DNA of 64,000 nucleotides, taken from Rhodamnia argentea. Its lineage: Eukaryota > Streptophyta > Magnoliopsida > Myrtales > Myrtaceae. Of this stretch, positions 45,386-57,688 are shown piece by piece (positions within the stretch are counted from its first letter, which is position 1; the number at the start of each line of letters is the position of its first letter). A program made the position numbers and the translations under genes. The DNA lies in assembly GCF_020921035.1 (NCBI RefSeq), contig NC_063151.1, positions 22,450,934 through 22,514,933 of the forward strand. Reading direction: 5' to 3'. The notes under the pieces were generated by a model, which made no database searches, had not been told where the DNA came from, and saw nothing but the letters and a program-made list of their open reading frames with translations.

Positions 45386-46459
45386 GCGCCACTGCTGTAA
45401 ATATTTTTCTGAGCTATAAACACCTCTGTCTGCGAGAGAAGAAAGTACGATCACTCGAAATCACACAAGGAATGCCACTGAACGTTCAATTTCTAGTGAA
45501 TCACATGACAGTTTTATAAATTCACTCACGGACATGCTGCAGCAGAAAATGAGTCAGGAGTGAAGCGAAACGGAAATAAACACAAAGGAAAGTAAAAGAT
45601 AATTGTGCCAAAAGCCAAAATTGCTTGCATAAAGTAGGTTGAATCTCTGACGGGTTCTAGATTATGCTTTATGCCGTTGTCGGCCTATTTTCTGTCCCCG
45701 CCTAAGTAGTAGTTCTTTTTGCACTCTAAAATGCACAACACTAGACTGCAGGAGTTTCATGCTCTAACACCGCATACTTAGCGCAATAATCATAGCTTGT
45801 TTGGACTCCATTGATCAGGGGTACGTCTTCCCCAAGACTAAATCAGTAAAAACAGATGTTGCGTCTTGTCTTTTCCAAAAGTCCGTTTAAGGTAACATTA
45901 AAGTCACTCAAAAAGGAAGAAATTGATTACACGAATGCAAATCTAGAAGGAAAATATGGAATCAAGTCGCTGAGTTGTCATCCATAGATTGAGGTTATTT
46001 GATTCACTCCGATGAGCATAGATTGACAGTCCAGTCTAGTAGCATACATACATACTATGCCTTGACTGCAGCACCAAAATAAAAAAAAAAAAAAATCCTG
46101 GGCAAAATTTACATTTAGCCAGCAGAAAATTTCACATTGAGGGTAGAAAGAACAGCTCAGAAAGAACCAAGACAATGTTGCCGCATGATCATCAAATACA
46201 ACCCAAATGCATGACCAGTGCGTTAGAAACCCAGGAATCACACCAATCACACATAGACCCTCGACCAAGAAACTACTACTAGACAAGCTTCAGGAGAAAA
46301 CCAACAAGCAAGCAAAAAGAAAATTGCAAATCATCCCAGTCGAGATTCGGGCGTCAAAAAACTTACTAACAGAACCAAAAAGGAGCGGCCTTTAGTCGTT
46401 CGATCACGAACGAAGACAAAGAACAGCAGTGTTTCGTAGGTGGGTCACAAAAAGCGTAC

Positions 46460-46735
46460 CGCCTCTTGGCTTCCAATGATTTTTTTTTTTTTTTATCAGA
46501 AGCTTCCAATGATCACCCTGTCAAATCTTCAGAGACGGACATCGCTGCGAAGTGGAGCTTTCCGGTGACCGAGCTGACCAATGCGGCGTCGTGTTGCTTT
46601 CCTAGGATTGCAGAGGACGTCAACGAGAGAGAGAGATCGAAACTGGAGGGGGCGTCGAGCCAGATCTCATCTCGTACGACAACCCATGTAGCTGGACGAA
46701 ACCTTCTCATACGGGTCCTGGAGTGAACAGTAACG
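46460..46735 (-). other. Inferred 5'-UTR exon of the first PMT gene
   Basis: Sequence around 46505-46620 is similar to 55660-55760 upstream of the second PMT gene although neither encodes protein. Each ends in a donor site on the minus strand (GGCG then GTACGC, here at 46460/46459). An acceptor (TTTACAG) lies at about 45395, ten bases before the ATG. The 5' end is not defined. The resulting 5'-UTR intron is about 1.06 kb. Confidence 0.55.
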
Positions 46736-49544
46736 TTTGCCAAAGCAGTGTGCGGCAATCACGGGGGGTCGATTATTTCTTCTGGAGAGTCGAATTTTGA
46801 CTCCATGGTTCGAAATTTGAATCGACGAGATAGGCGTAGATCGAGTGCTAATGCACAATTATAGTTTTATCGATTTTGGAATTAATTAATATCCACTACA
46901 ATAAAGATTAATCAGTAATTGTCCTAAATTTTTCCAAAACCTTTGTAGCATAAGATGAACCGTGTCGTTGGGAAATGTGATTCTTGCTTATATGATTAAA
47001 ATCAAAATTGTCTGCAATATTCTTAGCTTTACTCTTTTTTGATAAATATTTTCTTAGGATGTTTTTTTCCCCCACATATTTCAGTTAGGATTTTGCTTGG
47101 TATCAACAGGTAACTTTTAAATTTCATAAAATGGAAAGGTTTTTTAAGGGAAAATGTCTTCTTTTTCTAAGATGGGATGAATCTTCTGGCCTTGTTAATT
47201 CCATCTTTGAAAAATGGATGAAGTTAAGTTTCGATTAAATTTTAAGATTTGATTGTCTTTGGGTAAATAACACAAATTGTTAATAAAGTTTAATTCTATA
47301 TGTAATGTGATCCTTAAACTTTAGTGTAATATGCAACGTTTTTTTCTAAAATTTTAAAATGAATTAAAAGTATGAGCTTGGGTTTAAAAAAAAAAAAGTG
47401 AAAGTCCATTGAAACGACGACATACACGTAGTAGATAGAGGGCAAATGCACAATTATAGTTTATTGATTTTGTAATTAATTAATAGCCACTATAGTAAAT
47501 AACACAAATGGTCTATGAAATTTGATTCTATATGTAATGTGATCTTTAAACTTTAGCCTAATATGCAACGTTTTTCCAAAACTTTTAAAATAAATTAAAA
47601 AGTATGAGTTTGGGTTAAAAAAAGTGAAATTCCACTGGATGAAAAGAAGAGTTAATCCTTTTCTTAAGTATTCTTCCAAGCAAGTGTGACAGTTGTGATC
47701 TTCACATGTTTGAATTTAAAAGACCGGAGGAGGGATGTTTCGATTCTTTTGCTGGATCGAATCATTAATTGTAGGCTCCCGAATTTCCACCAAAGGACCA
47801 GGTTAAAAAAAAAAAGAAAATGGTTCATTCCCTATACAGGTTTCTATGGTTCAAGTTGGAAAATCAACTTCTCAAAATATTAATTAGAGGACTTAAAGTG
47901 TACTTATTAAACAAAAAAAAAAAATCAACTCCTCAAAATAGTACGCAATAATGGAAATGTTTGGAAGCCCATTACTCCAACATGAATAATAAACATAGTG
48001 TTAGAAGTCAAACCGAGACAGTTTCCATGCGATTGACTCACTAACACGATCGAGTTGACAATTACGCACATATGGCTAAGCAGATCACTGAAGAATTCAT
48101 CAAATTTCCATCGCAGAAACAGGTTGAACCCATTTACAGTTGTGCCGTTCTGTTTAACGACGCCACACAACGCCGCACACTCGGACAATGCTATGCCCAG
48201 AGAGAATTAAAAAAAACAGAGAGAGAGAAAGAGACCATGAAACTCCACAATGAGCAACGAAAACTGTACTGAAACCCTATCAAAGTCAAAATGCTAGCCA
48301 CCTTCCCCACCAGGACAACTCAATCACAGTAATCCCTCCTGAAAGTACTGATAGAGCCGGAGGCATTTCATAACAACCCATACAGCTCCAACAAGAGTCG
48401 AGATGAATTTCGCATGCAAAATTTGCTCCATCTTGTGAAATGGAGGTACTAAAATCTTATGTACGGGCACAACTTGCAGAGAAATTACCACAATCACCTA
48501 AACCTCGAGCTTGAGCATTTAAACGGAGCAGCAACAGCCTGATGACATGCTACTGGTGCTCTTATAAATGCTCGAGTCACAAGAATGCCTAGTTCGGCTC
48601 TCATATTATCCGAACTCTGTGTGATGTTGAGTATATCTGCTGCACACAATAGAGAAGCAACATTAGTCTGAAGCACATAAGTAACCTAACATGGCTCCAA
48701 TAATCAGTCAGGAGGTTCTAATGAGGATGATGACATTCAGAACGAGAAGCAGATCAGATGCCACTGCCATATTATTTAGTCAATAAAGCATGTCTGACTA
48801 TGAGCCAGATTAATAGATATACTAACTCTTCATCCTTTGTCCTTCAAGCTTGTATTATGATTTTAACAAAGTGAACAAATGAACAAGCCTAAATTCAGAG
48901 ATCTAACTGAGACTTTGTATAGTCCATTTGCATGCAATAAAGTTCACAATAATTCAACGATCCAATAAAACTGCTCGTCTCTACTTTTCCAGGAGCATGC
49001 GCTCACATCATTGGAATGCAGATACTCCACCAAAAAACTGAAGAATAAGAACAGTTACTAAAACCTAACAAGGACAGTATAATGGCAGGAGAGAGAGCCT
49101 TGCACACTTGATTGCATAGAAATGCCTTCATTCATCCCTTTAAAATATATGAAGTCCATATAAAAAGATTGACTCGGTGTAGCAATTAGAATAGAATCAT
49201 ATGGGTTAAACATCTTATAGAGGCCAGAAGGGAAGATGGAAATATTAATGTATTGCCTCATCTGACCAATAAAATTAATGTTCTTGCAATGACCAATTTT
49301 CAGAAGAAAATGAATCACACAAAACACACTATCACATAAGTCGACGGAAAGATGCTAAAATAACAGAGAAAAATTACACCGTTGCACAGCCTAAAAAAAG
49401 TTATCACAATGCATCCTTTCATTTCAACAATGACTTCCTGAATTACAAGGAAAACAAGATTCTGGAGGAAAATAAGGATACCTTGTGAGCTTATGCCGGT
49501 AAAATGGCTGCTAACTTCTGAAAACACTGATACCGATAGTGTGC
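46736..49544 (+). other. Intergenic between the two PMT genes
   Basis: Holds AT-rich sequence with a direct duplication (see 47270-47650) and, from about 48395, the 3' flank of the second PMT gene. No gene is recognised. Confidence 0.45.
47270..47650. repeat. Diverged direct duplication, ~140-bp units
   Basis: 47270-47412 and 47504-47650 share AACACAAA, ATTCTATATGTAATGTGATC, TTTAAACTTTAG, AATATGCAACGTTTTT and AAAAGTATGAG. The neighbouring GCACAATTATAGTTT occurs at 46853 and 47449, so the repeated unit is about 590 bases long with internal loss. Confidence 0.7.
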
Positions 49545-52370
49545 TCAAGCTATTGCCGAAGTAATTGTTTCCACATCTAAAGGACGCCAAAATGTCTTCT
49601 GAACAGAGAGCAACCCCTCATTGTCCTTTGAGTGCGTGAATATGACATCCCATTGCAAAGATTTAGCAATACTCTCAATCTCAGCTATAGTCGCCACATC
49701 ATCCCTGACAATCAGTATTCCTTCTGGCCTCAGAATCCGATCAACTTCTGCAAAAACCGGCATCAAATTGCACCTGTGACAAGAAAAGCAGCAGCTTAAT
49801 AAAGAGCCTTTTCCTCCTTAAGGAACAAGTAATGGAATGGCTCAAAAACAAAAGGCAAACCTCCTTTTGAGACTGGAGAAGAGATTATCTGCGTGGAGAA
49901 GATCATAAGATCTTGGGTAGGTGTTGAAAGATTCACACCAGTCATGGTACATGCCAAATAAACCACGCTCATAGATTATAGGAAGTGTGTCAGGAGATTC
50001 AATCGGGATTACATTCATCACCCACAATTTCAAGTCTTTGAGGACAGCAGCAAACCTAAAAGTAGAACCAAAGAATGATTGACCCAGGAAGGCAAAAGTA
50101 TGGTGCCAATATACATGCAACACCAACGTGAAGGGACATATCAAATGGAAACAGGAAACTCCTTTCATCTATCATAGCCGAAGCAAAAGAAGTGACTTAC
50201 CCTCCATATACAGCTTTCATATCCATGACATTCCTGATAGAAGACCACCTGACACCAATACCATTCAAATAGGTGTGGGAGACAACATCTTTCCAATGCT
50301 TGTAGTCGGCAGTAAAATCTTCCTGGCTCGGTTTGCCATGTACTCCGACTTCATTCAGCCAGTATGGTGGATTTTCTAAACGTACTGGCCATTTCTCGGG
50401 CCACTTGGACCCACGCTCCAACATGTCTACAGGCACTTTGTGCATGCAGGCTTGCAAAGTAACATTCCTAGAGTCATTCAAATTAGGCTTATCAATGTAT
50501 GAGGTGGTTAAACTGACAATTGGTAGCAAGAAGACACCTTTGAGGCCATACAAAACCCTTCTATGCTGAAGTACTTTTGTTTGTGCATGAAGACCAGTTC
50601 TTCAGAATCAAAATATAAAGGTGACCACTTTTGCGGTGCTCAACATGCATTTCCTTGGAGGTCTAGTTGAGTGACTGCCAGGTCACAAGTAATTACAAAA
50701 CAGTTGTCGAGAAAAAAAGATTCACAAACAAGAAAGATGGAAAGAATCCTGTCAACATATTCTATGGATCATTCTACTGGTAATCTAACAATCATCAAGT
50801 GAGAAATATGAGGTACTTGCTTGTGGAAAATCATAGCAGTTAGTTTTGCTGCATAGCCCATCAAATGAAGCCATTGGAGGTGAACTACACAGCAACTCTC
50901 CTTTGGCTTTCCTAAGTCAGTAATTTGTTTTATTCCTTTGTCACTTTGTTTCTATTGGTGAGTTAACTTTTTACTGTTCTGTAAGTACATTATCAAGAAG
51001 ATGCACTACAGAGGTTGTAACACAAAAAATAAATAAATAAATAAAATAAAAAGCCAACTGGTTCAGTATTACTTGTCAACACATCCAATCTGAAGATGAA
51101 AAAGGGTGTACCAAGCTGAGTTGGGATCATCAAATTTATTGCAGAGCGGAGGCGCATTTTGTGGTCTCTTGTCGTAGCACTCATTAGATGTTGGTTTCCT
51201 GTACATTGCAATGGCCACTTTATTCAGTTTGTCCTTTTTAATCACGACAAGATCCCAGCACATAGCCATAGTCAGTTTAGACATTTCTGCAAGCAATCCC
51301 CAGAGAAAGAAACAATGAGCAATTCAAGATGAAGTTATCAGATACCATCCCAATTAGATAATCACCACATTCAGCATTCAACCTTTCCAAATGCCAGCAT
51401 CTTCCGGGTCCCTTCGATAAATTGGAGTAGCAGACCAAACAAAGTAACCACCTGGTCGTAGGACACGGTTGAGCTCCAAGAGAAGTTTGCCACCTGAAAT
51501 GCATATTGAAATAGATTCAGAATTTTTAAACAAGAAAGGGAGAGGAATTTCAACACTTCTTCTGATCATGACCTTCAACATGCCAAGGCACTCTACAGCG
51601 GGCACAGTGGATAACATCAAAAACACCACCAGGAAATGGTAGCCTCTTAGAACCCATAACTCCAAGTATGGCTGGGATACCACGTTCAAGTGCAAATTGA
51701 ACTTGAGCTTCATGCACATCTTTGGGAGCAAAAGACATTGCAAGAACATCCCTTTCAAATAAATAACCTCCGAAACTGGCTACACCACATCCAACATCTA
51801 ATATCACCCGGGTTCTCTTCCCCCACGAAATAGCAGGATTTGCCTTCACATTTCGACAAGTAGTCCGTGAATAAGATATTTTAGATCAAATGCGCAGAAA
51901 TTTATTACAAAGTCTAGGCTTTTCTAGTTGAAGGAAATTGTTAATGAGAGCAAAAAATAAAGATTTGAGACAACTAAAGAATCTTCAAGTTACATATATG
52001 AGTTAATTCTACATGCAAATATTTGACATCTTAGCATTCACCTGCAAAAATGAGTTATTGTATGCGTTACTCTTTTCAAATAATTTATCAGATTATTTCA
52101 AGCACAATCGTTCAGAAGCTGACCATCTTGTCTAGTAAATAAATGTAAAACTAAATTACAATTCTATATCAACCATTTGTCTAGTATCTCTCACTATTAT
52201 TTGCCATGTAAGATGTTTCCTCCAAAACTTCAAACTGCATTCCTGGGGATATAATCTGTCAATGTACATCACTTGGTTAGGTAGAAGTCATACATGCATT
52301 TGTCAATGTGTTCAGCTGTTTTTGTCAATACAGACATTTACATGCTTGTGCGTGCCACAGACAAACACAT

Positions 52371-52433
<63 letters not shown>

Positions 52434-54092
52434 GAGATATGAAGGGATGCAGTCCAAATTTTAAAGTAGGTCATGAAATAGGAGATATGAAGGGATGCAG
52501 TCCAAATTTTAAAGTAGATCATGAAATAAGATACTAAAAATAAAATTTGATCGGTCTAGTCAATGTCAGAATCAGTCTGTGTACTTGTGTCACTAGAATC
52601 ATTTTATGCACCAATATACACATAACAAAACAGAAAGCTTCTTGTTCTAGTTAAGCAGATATTGGACAGAACTAAGAAGTTTAAGCATAAGAGAAAGGCA
52701 ATTTATTTTTTTATTTTTTATTTTTTGTGGGGGGAGGGGTGGGCAGAGAAGAGAAAGGCAATTGACAGGGTGCAGAAGCTCACATTTTGAATCATATCAA
52801 TATAGTGGAGGGCACCCTGAACAAATTGAGTTCCACCACCCGGGAATGTAAGATATTCACCGGTAACTTTAACCCAATTCTGATGTCCCTTGGCTACAGC
52901 AAGCTCGGAATGTGGAACATTGCGGAACCATATCTGCATTATCCACAGAGTAAGTAATAACCAGAGAAACACCGACTGCCAAAACAAAAAAGGGAAAGCA
53001 GGAAAGAACCTTATCCCTGCTTATAGGCCATTGAATTGGCTTCCTGTATCCTGCAGGTAGAGGAACAAGACACATAGGACCATTTTCGGGGCAGTGCCTC
53101 TCTCGATGTTCAAAATGTATTATACTAGGAAGCCTTCTAACAGCATACACATTGTCGAGGCAAGGGATGTAGTCTGGCCCAGCCGTGGTGTTACAAACTT
53201 TCCAGGTGTAGTAATTTTGTTCCTTTGAATCTTGCTGTGACAGCTTCTCATTTTGGGACTCCACCACTTGAGTTGACCGGATACCGTTTGGAGCAGTTGT
53301 TTGAGTCAAATTTTCTGACTGATTATTAGATTCCTCAAACGTTTCCTGGATTTCTAGAATATTGTTAGCAGCAGTTTTTTCAGAATTCTTGTCATGATCT
53401 TGCTGGACCCTCTTGGTATTCTGATTGACCTCTTTATTGTCCTGCTTAACGTCATCTAAGCTATCTTCAGCATTCAGTTTTTCAGCACTATCAACCATGT
53501 CAGAATCACTTCCTTTTGATCCATTGAACTTTTCATCCAAATCAGATGCTGCGTCGTCCATTGTTTGCTCTCCATCCTTTTGACCTCCTTCAGTACTGCT
53601 CATTCCCGTATTTTGTTCCTCTCTACTCTCATTGCTCTCATTATAGTTATTCTTCTGTCTATCCTCAGTTTCATTGTCAAGTTCAGAAGTCATTTCAGAT
53701 ATATCAGATGTTTTCTCTGAGGAAGTCTTCCCAGGAGTGCTCTCTTCTGATTTGTCCTCTTCCAGGTCAGTCTCCACTGTATTAGCAGAATCAAACTCAG
53801 TTTGCTCACCTGCATCATCTGAACCATTTTTTTCAACTGTTCTTTTATCATCATTGGGAACATCCTGGCTTTGAATCTGAGTATTCCTCAAGCTTCCATT
53901 AGTTACTCTGTGTCCCAAAGTATCATTCTCTTGATATAGCAAGTCCGGATTCGCAACCGGAAACGTGGGAGATGATGGCAGGAAAATCCAAATTGCAAAT
54001 AAACTAACAGCAACAAACACAACTACAGGAAGCCTCAAACCGTTCTTTGCTGATTTACGCACATCAAATAGAGGAATGTTTCTTGAAGCCAT
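49545..54092 (-). CDS. Putative pectin methyltransferase, PMT24/25/26 type, tandem paralogue, 826 aa, eight coding exons
   Basis: Exons in transcript order: 54092-53010, 52933-52784, 51843-51573, 51493-51383, 51286-51112, 50467-50201, 50055-49861 and 49773-49545 (2,481 nt). Exons 2-8 have exactly the lengths and phases of the paralogue at 40184-45385; only exon 1 differs (1,083 against 1,032 nt), in the stem. Features are a signal anchor about 20-38, an acidic stem, SAM motif [13 protein letters not shown] at 427-439, [23 protein letters not shown] and [19 protein letters not shown], all intact. Probable place is the Golgi membrane, with a role in homogalacturonan methylesterification. The 5'-UTR intron acceptor (TGTCAG) abuts the ATG directly. 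Intron 2 carries a GT/GA microsatellite and a 48-bp duplication. Confidence 0.93.
52374..52430. repeat. Compound (GT)n(GA)n microsatellite in intron 2 of the second PMT gene
   Basis: About 13 GT units followed by about 14 GA units; likely polymorphic in length. Confidence 0.95.
52433..52528. repeat. 48-bp tandem duplication next to the microsatellite
   Basis: GGAGATATGAAGGGATGCAG starts at 52433 and again at 52481; the two 48-base units differ at about one position. Confidence 0.95.
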
Positions 54093-55622
54093 CTGACAGA
54101 GCAATATTTTGTTACCACGCTATACGAACCTCAACCTGGGGGAGGAAAAAGTACTATCACTAGACATTACACAAAGAAAACAATTGAACATCCAAATTCT
54201 GGAAAAAATAAGGCAATATTCTTACAAATTCACTTTCTTGCTCCACCAAGTTTATTTATTTATTTTTATTTTTTTGGGTCAACCAGTCGTATAGATTCAG
54301 TAATGGACATCCTGAAGAAAAAATTAATTTGGGAGTGGAGCGGTAATGGAAACAAACAAAGCAAAAGAAAATAACAGATCGTCATGCTCGTCATAAACAA
54401 GGAAATTATTGTTAATACTTGCAATTTTAAACAGTGATCTCCATAAGCTAATTTTGATCTCATACAGGATGCTTTGTGAGGGTCTGCCTCTTTTGTATCC
54501 CCGTAGTAAGTAGTAATTCTTCTTGTACTCTACAATGCTAAAACTCAAAAAGTTTGCTTGCACTGAGTTATGTCAGTCTTTCACAAACTCAAGTCTCTGG
54601 AAAGTAAGCACTATCACCCTATGCCTTCCATGGCCACTGCCAGAGCTTCATATCCTTATAAGACACATACACTACTCATAGCTTGTTCAACACTCAGCCG
54701 ATCAGGCACACCGCACACCTCTATCTGTTTTGGCCTCTTACTTAGTATACGTAGAACAAGTTCCCAGAACAAATGTTAGCCACTGACTACTGAATCGAGA
54801 AGAACAGATGCTGGTTTTCTATCTCATCCGACAGTTTGAGAAAGGAAAATTACATACGATCAGTACCAAATCAATAAGAAGGGGCGCTGCATTTCATCTT
54901 ACCCGAAAGGTTGATTAAGTTATACTGAAGTCGGAAATCGTATTATTAGAACATAGATCTACAACGCGAATATGGAAGCAAAATTCTTGATTATTTATAC
55001 TTAATAGGTCAATAATGCACACCCATGAGCACAGATGGAAGTTCAGTTTCTTAGATGCAACGCCTTGACAGTGGCACCTAATCTATATGATCCTGGGCCA
55101 CATATTAATTATAGACAGCGGGAAATCAAATTAAGGATTGAAGTTCCAAAGGGGGAAAAGAAACAACCACCCCGAAAATATGGCAATGGTGAACTCATCA
55201 ACCCATAGTTTCCACTATAATAGTATGAATAGAAAGCTTAATTTGCTAACATGCTCAGCCGGAAAGGCATAAGAACAATCACTTCGCATCGATGGAACAT
55301 ACAAAATCATTCTGACTTAGTTGGAATTACTTTCCCTATACAGTGGCCACTACCAGATACAACCCAATGCGCTACAAGTACGTTATGCACCCAGTAATCC
55401 CACATAGAACTCTTAACCAAGAAATAAACTAAAAGGGAGCTTCAGAGGGATTAAAAAAAAAAACGAATGCCCATCAGCTAAATCTCGAAGAATAGAACGC
55501 AATCAAGATTAAGAGCCTCAAGAATTATTCACCGAACCATAAAAGAGCGGCCTTGTTGGTTGCTTAACAATCAAGAAAAGAGAAACAGAGCATTCCCTCA
55601 TAATGGGGTTCGAAAAGCTTAC

Positions 55623-55870
55623 CGCCTTTTGGCTTTAATCATTTCACAGCGAAAATAAAAAAAATCTTCAGAGGCAGAGCAAAAAAGACGATGATGAGCC
55701 TACGCAGACTCCAAACCGGAGCTTTCTGGGACAGAGCTGACCAACGATGATGAGCTCCGCTCGCGAAAAACAAAGAGCGTCGACGAGAGAAGCAACGATT
55801 GGCGCAAGGTTTAGATCCCATCTTGTATTTTACTTTAATGGAGTCTCGCCAGAAAAAAATTCGTATCTGA
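55623..55870 (-). other. Inferred 5'-UTR exon of the second PMT gene
   Basis: Non-coding sequence similar to 46505-46735, ending on the minus strand in GGCG followed by donor GTAAGC (55622 down). The matching acceptor is TGTCAG at 54098-54093, directly before the ATG. The 5'-UTR intron would be 1.53 kb. The transcript 5' end is not defined. Confidence 0.55.
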
Positions 55871-57688
55871 TCTGGACGAAGCTGATTGAGGCTGTATAAA
55901 ATGGAAAAAAAAAAAAAGAAGGAACAAGTGAAACAGTGAAAGGGGAGAATTATATCTTGAATTGTCAATTTTCTACGAGATGAAATCTGATTTGAAATTA
56001 GATAAGGGAAATCTAATTTAGGTCTAGATTGAAACGTCAATTTAAAAGAGATATGCTAATTATCATGACAATTTTGTTAAATCGCACGCTCTTTTGATAT
56101 CATGATTCATTTTCATAACTGAAGCTTTCTAGTAACAGTTTGACGTTATAAGTTGAGTTTAAATTGACTATTTAATTAGTAAATTTTTCGATTTCTAATA
56201 TGATTAGTAAATTTTCTCTCGTCGAAACAAGACTAACCCATAAAATAAAATAAAATAACCTTACTACCAACTAGTCGACGGATGTATAATTACTAAAGTA
56301 CCGGCGAGTCACTAAATTTCATTAGATATTCACTGACCCCACGTTGAAACTCACTCATTCCATTTAAAAGGTCGGTGATGAGATTTAAAATCGAACATGC
56401 CAAGATGCAATCGTCTAAGCATTTGGAAAGAAAAAGAGTTGTTTAATTACAGGAATTGTCACGGCACATCTCCGGATTCCTGAGATAAGGTTTGTCAATT
56501 GTCACAGCTCATCGGTCGATTCGGTTTTACTAATTCAGGCGGAAGCGTATGTAAGGAACTTCAGCAAAGTGGCCCAGAGTAGATTCAAGTCCCCCTCCAT
56601 TAGTAGTGAATTAATGAAAACCTGACCATTTTGAAACGTCCGAAGCTGAGCCGTACCTAGGAAGTATGGACACTCTTCGATATAGGATCGACATGTGATC
56701 AACAGGTATGAGACTGTCGATGTGGTCAGCCCTCCGAACACGTTAGCGACATACGTGTCCAGCATCTCGGCACGCACGGGTCAATTTCAAATACTTTTAA
56801 CAAATTATGGATCAAAATGTAAATCTATAAAAAAAAACATATGAACTTAAATCATATACCCAATCACCCCAACACGCACGGGTCAATTTCAAATATTTTT
56901 AACAAATTAGGGATCAAAATGTAGGTCCATAAAAAATATATACACTTAAGGTCATATACCCAATCATTCCAAAATTAATATGTCCAATAAGTCCCAAAAA
57001 ACCTAATCGTGAATCCTTAACAGAATAAGAAAAAGACGATATACACATAATCATTTATTATGTAAATATAAAAACATATATAATATATAACGTGTCCTAA
57101 TGTGTCAAAATTCTATAGTTTTTTTTTATAGAAATGACGTGTCGAAGTATCGTGTCACGTGTTGATATCAGTGCTACTTAAGCCATACCACCACGCCAAT
57201 GCTCATAAAAATTGCTGCAAGACACAGCTAAGCTATTATACAAAAATTCAAATAAAAAATCAAAAGAAGAACGTAAAAAAAAAATAAAAACCATGAGGAC
57301 ATTGGAATCCATGTTAATGATGTCGCATAATTCTACGTTAATTCCATTAACTTCAAGCAACCTCGCTCCCCAGCTAAAGTGAAAAAATAAACCTAAAATT
57401 CCAGACACAAAAGAAAGCCCAGGATTCCTCCAACATAGACAGATAGAGCCACTGATTAGCTGGGTCATCACCCTCCAATTCAAAGACGAGACACCTGAAG
57501 GAAGGACCTTGAAAGGAATTAATTGTCAAGGGTAAGTCGTCCCCACAACAAGTGATGAAAGGACTCGTCGAGAGCTCTTCTTAACACCCTCTCCGTATGT
57601 GCCCCCACGGCAAAGCCCTTGCCGCCACAATCGCTGCCGTGGTACTGGCCTCAATAATGATTGGCGACATCTCATCGATGAGGACAAG
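55871..57688 (+). other. Intergenic between the PMT array and the NLR array
   Basis: AT-rich with no recognisable gene. Contains a 102-bp tandem duplication at 56771-56975. Confidence 0.45.
56771..56975. repeat. 102-bp tandem duplication
   Basis: CACGCACGGGTCAATTTCAA begins at 56771 and again at 56873. Both units continue with AACAAATTA, GGATCAAAATGTA and CATATACCCAATCA. They have diverged by about one in ten bases. Confidence 0.85.

Noticed and set aside
56535..56777. An 80-aa minus-strand ORF.
   Set aside because: No recognisable motif, and AT-rich repeat sequence follows; likely chance.
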